Positions 8,443 to 15,420 of a DNA stretch of 64,000 nucleotides are shown piece by piece. The DNA comes from Natronospira elongata (GTDB lineage Bacteria > Pseudomonadota > Gammaproteobacteria > Natronospirales > Natronospiraceae), in contig NZ_JAYGII010000002.1 of the NCBI RefSeq assembly GCF_034931365.1, positions 124,001-188,000 of the forward strand, read 5' to 3'. A program made the translations under genes and the position numbers. The notes beneath the pieces were generated by a model. The model made no database searches. It was not told the origin of the DNA and saw only the letters and a list, made by a program, of their open reading frames with translations. Every line of letters begins with the position of its first letter. The stretch's first letter is position 1.

Positions 8443-8916
8443 TCAGTCCAGCACCGTGATCAAGGCCTCGAGGCCCTGACGGTCCTGTTCATCAAAGCGT
8501 GCCCTATGTGGAGAATCGATGTCCAGTACCCCAAGCAGCCGGCCATCGCGGACCAGTGGAATGACGATCTCCGACTGGCTGGCGCTGTCGCAGGCAATAT
8601 GCCCCGGGAAGGCGTCCACGTCGTCCACGACGAGGCTTTCCCGCCGCTCCGCGGCCGTGCCACAGACGCCTTCACCCAGACGGATCCGGACGCAGGCCGG
8701 CTTACCCTGAAAGGGGCCGACCACCAGCTCGCCGTCATCCATCAGGTAGAAGCCGGCCCAGTTCACGTCCGGCAGGCTGTGGTAGATCAGGGCGGACAGA
8801 TTGGCGCAATTGGCGATCAACTGTTTTTCTCCGGCGACCAGGCCCATTGCCGCCAGGCGGAGATCGTCGTAGAAACTCTCGCGCTGGGAGTAATCGAGTT
8901 GCGGCAGACTGAACAT
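8443..8916 (-). CDS. msrC: Free methionine-(R)-sulfoxide reductase (GAF domain)
   Basis: fRMsr, 157 aa, a single GAF domain that reduces free methionine-(R)-sulfoxide in the cytoplasm. The three family cysteines are present: Cys75 (GKPACVRI), Cys85 (GEGVCGTA) and Cys109 (HIACDSAS), matching E. coli Cys84/94/118 in spacing. AAGGAGA precedes the ATG. It is the last gene of a minus-strand cluster, 5 nt after the psd stop. Being next to copper-handling genes suggests a role in oxidative or metal stress, which is inference. Confidence 0.92.
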   Translation of the reverse strand: MFSLPQLDYSQRESFYDDLRLAAMGLVAGEKQLIANCANLSALIYHSLPDVNWAGFYLMDDGELVVGPFQGKPACVRIRLGEGVCGTAAERRESLVVDDVDAFPGHIACDSASQSEIVIPLVRDGRLLGVLDIDSPHRARFDEQDRQGLEALITVLD

Positions 8917-8921
8917 GCGAT

Positions 8922-9791
8922 CTAGTCTCCTTGGACCAGGGCCTGCCCCATTCGCAGGGCGGCGGTGGGATAAAGGCGGCGATCAAAGGCCGGCGCCCCT
9001 TCCGGCAGCATCAGAATCACGGTGCTCCCCATGTTGAAACGGCCCAGCTCCGCGCCCTGGGCCAATGCCCGCTGACTGGCAGGCGGCAATGGCAGCTCCC
9101 GCGCCTGCAGCCGGGTGGGAGGGGTGATCTCCCCTGTCCAGACGGTTTCAATGGACCCCACCAACAGGGCACCCACCATCACCACCGCCATGGGGCCATA
9201 CTTTGTATCGAATTCCGCGACCACGCGTTCGTTACGGGCGAACAGTCCGGGAATCACTCGGGTGGTGGCCGGGTTGACCGAGAACAGCCGCCCCGGGAGG
9301 TGGCGCAGGGCGGTCAACTGGCCGCTCATTGGCATGTGGATACGGTGATAGTTATGGGGCGCCAGGTAGATGGTGCAGAAGCGTCCATTCTCGAAATCCG
9401 TCTGTCGCCCCGAGCGTCCCAGCAGCTCCTCGAAGCGATACCAGCGCCGCTTGGCCTGGAACAGCCGTCCGGCGCTGATCTGTCCCAGCTGACTGATGCG
9501 TCCATCCACGGGGGAGAGCACCGGGGCGTTTGCCAGTGGTCTGGCATCGGGCTTGAGCGCACGGCTAAAGAAGTCATTGAAACTGTCGTAGTCGCCCGGG
9601 TTCTCCCGTTCGGCCTCGGACAGCTCCACCGGGAAGCGATTCAGAAAACCGTCGATCAGACGTTTCCGCAGCCAGGGGCGGCGGGAACGAGTGACGGCAT
9701 GGACCAGCCGCGACAGGGCATGCTGGGGCAGCAGATGCTGTGGCAGGGCACGGCAATAATCACCCAGAGTGGGAGGGGGCGCCTGCCGCAT
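8922..9791 (-). CDS. psd: Phosphatidylserine decarboxylase proenzyme
   Basis: Psd converts phosphatidylserine to phosphatidylethanolamine at the inner membrane. It is about 289 aa. The autocleavage motif is MGST near the C-terminus (FNMGSTVI), whose Ser becomes the pyruvoyl group; E. coli has LGST. Other conserved parts are SPVDGRISQLGQI, YLAPHNYHRIHMP and the FSVNPAT region. I choose the ATG at 9791, which overlaps the PCuAC stop by 1 nt (TGATG); a TTG at 9794 is the alternative. It is translationally coupled to the copper chaperone gene upstream. Confidence 0.93.
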   Translation of the reverse strand: MRQAPPPTLGDYCRALPQHLLPQHALSRLVHAVTRSRRPWLRKRLIDGFLNRFPVELSEAERENPGDYDSFNDFFSRALKPDARPLANAPVLSPVDGRISQLGQISAGRLFQAKRRWYRFEELLGRSGRQTDFENGRFCTIYLAPHNYHRIHMPMSGQLTALRHLPGRLFSVNPATTRVIPGLFARNERVVAEFDTKYGPMAVVMVGALLVGSIETVWTGEITPPTRLQARELPLPPASQRALAQGAELGRFNMGSTVILMLPEGAPAFDRRLYPTAALRMGQALVQGD

Positions 9792-10270
9792 CAATGATGC
9801 CCCCGATGTTCGTGATGGTCATGATGGTCATCGTCATCATCCCGGCCCGTGCGTCGCTTGACCGGAACGGCCAGCTCAAGCAGCTGACCATTGTCGAATT
9901 CGAGCACCAGATGAGCCCAGTCTCCGACGGATAGCTCTTCACGCGGCTCATGCAACATCAGGTGTTTGCCACCGGGTTTCAACTCGACCCGGCCTTCCGC
10001 GGGCACTGCAATTTCATCGACCGCACGCATTTTCGCCTGACCATCTTCATGGATGGTTTCATGGATCTCGGCGCGGCGAAATTCCTCACTTCGAACGTTC
10101 ACCAGGGTGATGGTCTCGTCGCCCTGGTTGACCAGGTCGAGGTAGGCGGCGGTTACCGAGGATCCCGGTGGTGCTTCGCGCACCCAGGGCGATTCGGCAG
10201 TCACCGGGGGGGCGGCCTGCACAGCCAGGGAAAGGGTAAGCAGGCCGAGCGCCAGAAACAGAGTTCTCAT
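9791..10270 (-). CDS. PCuAC-type periplasmic copper chaperone with His/Asp-rich tail
   Basis: Copper chaperone PCu(A)C, 159 aa, that carries Cu(I) in the periplasm for cytochrome oxidase assembly. A signal peptide ends near VQA (residue 19). The copper motif is visible: EIHETIHEDGQAKM, then KHLML, matching the H/M...M...HxM pattern. After the domain there is an unusual acidic and histidine-rich C-terminus (five Asp followed by HHDHHEHRGHH) that could bind extra copper. The gene sits 29 nt after the Sco1 gene and overlaps psd, so the three are probably one transcript. Confidence 0.9.
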   Translation of the reverse strand: MRTLFLALGLLTLSLAVQAAPPVTAESPWVREAPPGSSVTAAYLDLVNQGDETITLVNVRSEEFRRAEIHETIHEDGQAKMRAVDEIAVPAEGRVELKPGGKHLMLHEPREELSVGDWAHLVLEFDNGQLLELAVPVKRRTGRDDDDDHHDHHEHRGHH

Positions 10271-10299
10271 ATCGTCGGATATCCTTTGGAAGTCAGTAC

Positions 10300-10962
10300 T
10301 TACTGATGTTGGGCGTGCTGCTGACCCAGGTCCTGTCCCAGATAGCGGACGATGGCTTCAAAGTCCCGGCTTATCTGATCGGGCTGATGCGGGGCGGTGA
10401 AAAAGGCCTGGATATTACCGTCCGGCCCCACCAGGGTCAGAGAGGATCCATGATCTACTTCGTAATCCTCGCCGGGATCAACATCCGGGATGGAGACCGG
10501 CACACCCATTGAGCGCGCCAGCTCCACAACCTCTGCCTCACCGCCGGTGACGCCCAGAAAGTTGCGGTTGAAATAGGGCACGTATTCGGCAAGGCGCTCG
10601 GGCGTGTCCCGGGCGGGGTCCACGGAGACAAATAGCACGGAGGGCGGCATCACTCGCCCGTTCTCCTGGACCATGCGGTGGACCTGATTCATCTGCACCA
10701 TGGTCTCGGGGCAAATGTCGGGACAATGGGTGAAACCGAAGAAAACCAGGGTCCATTGGCCCTTGAGTCGTTCCGGCGACCAGTAGGTCCCGTGATGGTC
10801 GAGCAGTTGCAGCTCCGGGATCAGGCGAGGCTGCTCCAGCAGCACGGCCTCGGTGTCCGGTTGCTGACCGGGTCTGTCGGAAGTCAACCAGGCTACCGTG
10901 GCACCGGCGGCCGCGAAGCAAAGGATGACTAGTGGGATGAGGATCTGCCTGATACTGTTCAT
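10300..10962 (-). CDS. SCO1/SenC family copper metallochaperone
   Basis: Sco protein, 220 aa, thioredoxin fold, anchored by an N-terminal hydrophobic segment (about 7-27) and facing the periplasm. The copper and redox ligands are Cys80 and Cys84 in THCPDICP and His171 in DHGSSLTL. Together with PCuAC it would load the CuA centre of cytochrome c oxidase. I take the start at 10962 (MNSIRQIL); the longer upstream open frame adds 55 residues without family similarity and would run into prmB. It is the first gene of the minus-strand copper/psd/fRMsr cluster and divergent from prmB. Confidence 0.92.
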   Translation of the reverse strand: MNSIRQILIPLVILCFAAAGATVAWLTSDRPGQQPDTEAVLLEQPRLIPELQLLDHHGTYWSPERLKGQWTLVFFGFTHCPDICPETMVQMNQVHRMVQENGRVMPPSVLFVSVDPARDTPERLAEYVPYFNRNFLGVTGGEAEVVELARSMGVPVSIPDVDPGEDYEVDHGSSLTLVGPDGNIQAFFTAPHQPDQISRDFEAIVRYLGQDLGQQHAQHQ

Positions 10963-11050
10963 GGTTGCAATTATCCCATAACTGGCCCGGGAACTGCAGG
11001 TCCCGGTGGTATGATGAGCGGCCAGTTTCGCTGCCAGGAGGCCTTGACGC

Positions 11051-11977
11051 GTGTCGCGCTTTTCCTCAGAACCGGACGGACTTGAGACCGTCGCCGATTT
11101 TGTCCGCTGGGCGGCCAGCGAGTTCAATCGGGCCGGCCTGTATTTTGGTCACGGCACCGACAATGCCCTCGATGAATCCATCTGGCTGGTTCTTCACGCC
11201 CTGGCGGTCACCCCGCCGCTGCCGGATGCCCTCTACTCGGCACGGCTGACGCCCACGGAGCGGGCGGAAGTGGTGGAATTGATCGGTGAGCGTCTCAGCA
11301 GCCGGAAGCCGGCCGCCTACCTTACCGGACAGGCACGCTTCGCCGGGCTGGATTTTCATGTCACCGAGGATGTGCTGGTTCCCCGCTCGCCGCTGGCTGA
11401 GCTGATCGAGCAGGGCTTTGGCCCCTTCGCTCCGCCCACGGGGTTCAATCGGGTGCTCGATCTGTGTACCGGCAGTGGCTGCATTGCCATTGCCTGCGCC
11501 ATGCATCTGGGTGTCGATGAGGTTCATGCCACCGAACTCTCGGCCGAGGCCCTTGCCGTGGCTCGCCGAAACGTCGCTCGTTATGGTTTGCAGTCCGTGG
11601 TCCAGCTCCACCAGGGCGATCTTTTCGCCGATGCGCCGAGGCAGGGCTACGATCTGATCATCAGTAATCCGCCCTACGTGCCCGACACGGAAATGGCCGA
11701 ACTGCCGGTCGAGTATCAGCGCGAGCCGGTGCTGGGGCTGCGGGCCGAGGAGGAGGGCACTGCCATTGCCGCTCGTATCATCGCCTCGGCGGCCGATTAT
11801 CTTTCGCCGGAGGGCATTCTGGTCATCGAGGTGGGCAATGCGGCCGAAGCGCTCGCCAATCGCTTCAACGAGCTGCCCATGGAATGGCCCCTGTTCGAGC
11901 GGGGTGGCCAGGGGATATGCGTGATTCATGCGGCCGATCTGGGCGCCATTGCCGCCGACGGCCCGGGGAGGGATTGA
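11051..11977 (+). CDS. prmB: Ribosomal protein uL3 N5-glutamine methyltransferase PrmB
   Basis: PrmB, 308 aa, methylates a glutamine of ribosomal protein L3. The SAM-binding motif is DLCTGSGC (137-144) and the catalytic motif is NPPY (206-209) in ISNPPYVP. It is distinguished from PrmC by its position before aroC, the same order as in E. coli, and by its N-terminal segment. The start is GTG at 11051 with AGGAG upstream. The gene begins a coupled run with aroC, an MFS gene and asd. Confidence 0.93.
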   Translation: MSRFSSEPDGLETVADFVRWAASEFNRAGLYFGHGTDNALDESIWLVLHALAVTPPLPDALYSARLTPTERAEVVELIGERLSSRKPAAYLTGQARFAGLDFHVTEDVLVPRSPLAELIEQGFGPFAPPTGFNRVLDLCTGSGCIAIACAMHLGVDEVHATELSAEALAVARRNVARYGLQSVVQLHQGDLFADAPRQGYDLIISNPPYVPDTEMAELPVEYQREPVLGLRAEEEGTAIAARIIASAADYLSPEGILVIEVGNAAEALANRFNELPMEWPLFERGGQGICVIHAADLGAIAADGPGRD

Positions 11978-11979
11978 CC

Positions 11980-13083
11980 ATGCCGGGTAATGGATTCGGT
12001 GAGCGCTTCCGTGTCAGCAGCTTCGGCGAGAGTCATGGCCCCGCCCTGGGCTGCATAGTCGAAGGCTGTCCACCGGGGCTGGCCGTGGACGAGGCCCTGA
12101 TCCAGGCCGATGTGGAGCGCCGTCGGACGGGGCGCTCGCGCCACACCAGTCAGCGTCGTGAGCCTGATCAGGTACGCATTCTCTCGGGGGTTTTCGAGGG
12201 CAAGACGACTGGCACCCCGATCGGATTGCTGGTGGAGAACCAGGACCAGAAACCCAAGGACTATCGCAACATCGCCGATCGCTTCCGCCCCGGGCATGCC
12301 GATTACAGTTATATGCACAAATACGGCCGGCGGGACTATCGAGGTGGTGGCCGCTCCTCGGCACGGGAGACGGTCATGCGTGTGGCGGCCGGCGCCATCG
12401 CCCGTCAGTATCTGCGCCAGCATTTGGGCGTGGAGGTCCGGGGCTACCTTGCCCAGCTCGGGGAAATCCCCCTGGGCTTTGCCGACTGGAGCGCCGTGGA
12501 TGACAACCCCTTTTTCTGCGCCGACCCGGAGCGGGTAGAGGAGTTGGAGGCGTACATGCACCGTCTGCGCAAGTCCGGTGATTCCGTGGGCGCGCGCATC
12601 AATCTGGTGGCCACCGGCATGCCGGTGGGCCTGGGTGAGCCGGTGTTCGATCGCCTGGATGCGGATGTGGCCAAGGCCATGATGGGGATCAATGCCGTCA
12701 AGGGTGTCGAGGTAGGCGATGGTTTCGCCTGCGTCCATCAAAAGGGTACCGAGCACCGGGATGAAATGACCCCGGAGGGCTTTCTCAGCAATCATGCCGG
12801 CGGCGTGCTGGGCGGTATCAGTACCGGCCAGGACCTGCGGGTGAGCATCGCCCTCAAGCCCACCTCCAGTTTGCGTCTGCCCGGTCGCAGCGTGGATGTG
12901 GCGGGGCAGGCGGTGGAAGTGGTGACCACTGGCCGGCACGATCCCTGTGTGGGGCTGAGGGCAGTGCCCATCGCCGAGGCCATGCTCCTGCTGGTGATCA
13001 TGGACCACTGGCTGCGGCACCGGGCCCAGAACGCGGATGTGGACGCCCCGGGGCCTCGGATTCCGGCACGCCCGGGGGAATGA
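11980..13083 (+). CDS. aroC: Chorismate synthase
   Basis: AroC, 367 aa, converts 5-enolpyruvylshikimate-3-phosphate to chorismate using reduced FMN. Signatures are FGESHGPALGCIVEGCPPG at the N-terminus, KYGRRDYRGGGRSSARET in the middle and RHDPCVGLRAVPIAEAM near the C-terminus. The start at 11980 is 2 nt after the prmB stop. Its own stop overlaps the following MFS gene by 4 nt. Chorismate feeds the tryptophan genes encoded further on. Confidence 0.97.
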   Translation: MPGNGFGERFRVSSFGESHGPALGCIVEGCPPGLAVDEALIQADVERRRTGRSRHTSQRREPDQVRILSGVFEGKTTGTPIGLLVENQDQKPKDYRNIADRFRPGHADYSYMHKYGRRDYRGGGRSSARETVMRVAAGAIARQYLRQHLGVEVRGYLAQLGEIPLGFADWSAVDDNPFFCADPERVEELEAYMHRLRKSGDSVGARINLVATGMPVGLGEPVFDRLDADVAKAMMGINAVKGVEVGDGFACVHQKGTEHRDEMTPEGFLSNHAGGVLGGISTGQDLRVSIALKPTSSLRLPGRSVDVAGQAVEVVTTGRHDPCVGLRAVPIAEAMLLLVIMDHWLRHRAQNADVDAPGPRIPARPGE

Positions 13084-14270
13084 TCGCCGCCCGACTGTCC
13101 AGCTTCTATCTGCTTTATTTCGCCGTGCTCGGCGGATTGGTGCCTTATTGGGGGCCTTATCTGCGCTCGCTGGAGTTCAGCCCCGCGCAGATTGGCGAGC
13201 TGATGGCCATCCTCCTGGGCACCAAGATCATTGCTCCCTATCTCTGGGGGTGGATCGCGGATCAGAGCGGGCGGCGGGTTGCCATCATCCGTCTGGCGGC
13301 TTTCATGGCCGCCGCCTGTTTCGCGGGCATCCTCGCTGGTGACAGTTACCTCTGGATTGCGGCCGTCATGCTGGCTTTCAGTTTCTTCTGGAATGCCGCC
13401 TTGCCCCAGTTCGAGGCCCTGACCCTCAACCATCTGGGCACCCGGGTGGAGCGATACGGGCGTATCCGCCTATGGGGCTCGGTGGGGTTCATTGCGTCGG
13501 TGGTGGTACTGGGCCCGCTTTTGGATCAGTTTGGCGAGGCCCTGCTGCCCTGGGTCATCTGGGCGCTTTTGGTCCTGCTGTGGTTTTCAACCCTGGCCGT
13601 CTCCGAGCGTCCGGACCGCCGCGCCCAGCCCAGCGCGGGCGGGATCGCCGCGATAATGCGCCGGCCCGAAGTCATTTCCCTGTTCCTGGCCTGTTTCCTG
13701 GCCAAGGCCAGTCATGGGCCCTACTACGGCTTTTTCACCATTTATCTGCAGGATGCCGGCTACCAGGGGCTGGTCATTGGCGCGCTCTGGGCCCTGGGGG
13801 TCGTTGCCGAGATTGGCGTTTTTCTGATCATGCCGCGTCTGCTGGCAAACGCCGGACCCCGCACCCTGATGGTCGTGGCTCTCGGCCTGACTGCCCTGCG
13901 CTGGCTGCTGATCGCGCTATTTATTGATAAAATGCCGGTATTGATCGCGGCCCAGCTCTTGCATATGGCCAGCTTCGGCCTTTATCACGCCGTCGCCGTC
14001 CATTTCATTCACCGCTTCTTCCGGGGGCCATTTCAAGGCCGGGGCCAGGCCTTATACAGCAGCCTGAGTTTTGGTGCCGGGGGTGCCGTGGGCAGCCTTG
14101 GTGCCGGCTATCTATGGGCCGGAACCGATGGGGTTCTGGTTTTTCTGCTGGCCGGCTTGCTGGCGGGCCTGGGGCTGGTGGTCGCCTGGCTCGGCTTGCC
14201 CACCGGGCGAGAGCCGGGTGGTGGGCCGCAACATTCATCGAACCTTCAGACAACGGGAGTCAGATCCTAA
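13080..14270 (+). CDS. MFS transporter, HcaT (PPP) family
   Basis: A 12-helix major-facilitator protein, 396 aa, resembling the phenylpropionate permease HcaT group (MFS_1_like). Typical elements are the short N-terminus SSFYLLYFAVLGGLVPYWGPYLRSLG-like first helix, the RLWGSVGFI loop at the fourth helix, and a charged central loop (about 175-200). The ATG overlaps the aroC stop and the stop overlaps the asd start, so it belongs to the prmB-aroC-MFS-asd unit. An aromatic-acid or nucleoside-like substrate is possible but unproven. Confidence 0.85.
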   Translation: MIAARLSSFYLLYFAVLGGLVPYWGPYLRSLEFSPAQIGELMAILLGTKIIAPYLWGWIADQSGRRVAIIRLAAFMAAACFAGILAGDSYLWIAAVMLAFSFFWNAALPQFEALTLNHLGTRVERYGRIRLWGSVGFIASVVVLGPLLDQFGEALLPWVIWALLVLLWFSTLAVSERPDRRAQPSAGGIAAIMRRPEVISLFLACFLAKASHGPYYGFFTIYLQDAGYQGLVIGALWALGVVAEIGVFLIMPRLLANAGPRTLMVVALGLTALRWLLIALFIDKMPVLIAAQLLHMASFGLYHAVAVHFIHRFFRGPFQGRGQALYSSLSFGAGGAVGSLGAGYLWAGTDGVLVFLLAGLLAGLGLVVAWLGLPTGREPGGGPQHSSNLQTTGVRS

Positions 14271-15289
14271 TGAGCAAGCAAGTGGACATTGCAGTCGTGG
14301 GCGCCACCGGAGCGGTTGGAGAGACCATGCTTTCCATCCTGGAACAGCGCCAGTTTCCGGCGGGGAAGGTCTACCCCCTCGCCAGCAGCCGTTCCGCGGG
14401 CAAGAAGCTTCGTTATGCCGGCAAGGAGATCACGGTCGAGGATCTCGCCGAGTTTGATTTCTCCAAGGTCCAGGTCGCCCTGTTTTCCGCCGGTGGTGAT
14501 ATCTCCGCCCAGTTCGCCCCCAAGGCGGCGGCAGCCGGTTGCGTGGTGATCGACAACACTTCCAAGTTTCGCCTGGAAGACGACATCCCCCTGGTGGTTC
14601 CGGAGGTGAACCCGGAAAAGATTGCCGAGTATCGCAATCGTGGCATCATCGCCAACCCCAACTGCTCCACCATTCAGATGCTGGTGGCGCTCAAACCCCT
14701 TCATGACGCGGCGACCATCAAGCGGATCAATGTGGCCACTTACCAGGCCGTGTCCGGTGGCGGCAAATCCGCCATGGAAGAGTTGGCCGATCAGACCGCC
14801 AAGCTGCTCAATGGCAAGCCGATTGAGAACAAGATTTCGCCCAAGCAGATCGCCTTCAATGCCATTCCGCATATCGACACCTTCCAGGACAATGGCTACA
14901 CCCGTGAAGAAATGAAGATGGTCTGGGAGACCCAGAAGATCCTCGATCCCGCCATCCAGGTGAATCCCACCGCCGTGCGGATTCCGGTGTTTTTCGGTCA
15001 CAGTGAGGCCGTTCATATCGAAACCCGGGAAAAATTGAGCGCGGAAGAGGCCACTCGCCTGCTGGAGAAGGCGCCGGGCGTGGAAGTTCTGGATCGCCGT
15101 GAGCCCGCCGGCTACCCCACCGCGGTGACCGAGGCCGCCAATCAGGATCCCGTCTATGTGGGCAGAATCCGCGAAGATATTTCCCACGAGAGCGGCCTGA
15201 ATCTGTGGGTGGTGGCGGATAATGTCCGCAAGGGTGCGGCACTCAACAGTGTTCAGATCGCCGAGCTTTTGGTAAAAGACTATTTGTGA
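14270..15289 (+). CDS. asd: Aspartate-semialdehyde dehydrogenase
   Basis: Asd, 339 aa, reduces aspartyl phosphate to aspartate semialdehyde for lysine, threonine, methionine and diaminopimelate synthesis. The NADP-binding motif is VVGATGAVGETML (9-21), the catalytic cysteine is Cys132 in NPNCSTIQM, and the active-site histidine lies in PVFFGHSEAVHIE. The ATG overlaps the MFS stop by 1 nt (TAATG). The upstream in-frame extension inside the MFS gene is rejected because the family starts at this methionine. fimV follows after 131 nt, as in Pseudomonas. Confidence 0.96.
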   Translation: MSKQVDIAVVGATGAVGETMLSILEQRQFPAGKVYPLASSRSAGKKLRYAGKEITVEDLAEFDFSKVQVALFSAGGDISAQFAPKAAAAGCVVIDNTSKFRLEDDIPLVVPEVNPEKIAEYRNRGIIANPNCSTIQMLVALKPLHDAATIKRINVATYQAVSGGGKSAMEELADQTAKLLNGKPIENKISPKQIAFNAIPHIDTFQDNGYTREEMKMVWETQKILDPAIQVNPTAVRIPVFFGHSEAVHIETREKLSAEEATRLLEKAPGVEVLDRREPAGYPTAVTEAANQDPVYVGRIREDISHESGLNLWVVADNVRKGAALNSVQIAELLVKDYL

Positions 15290-15420
15290 GCTATATTTAG
15301 CCCATTATCATGAGAAAACTGGTGAGGACTTTGCTCCATGCCCATGAGCAGTCCGGTAATGCCGGGTCGCTGCTGTATCTCAAAAGGTGGCCGGAGTGAA
15401 CGGGGAGTGACGGAGTGAGA

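Noticed and set aside
10963..11127. N-terminal extension of the Sco1 protein
   Set aside because: It would overlap prmB, lacks similarity, and would place the membrane anchor internally.
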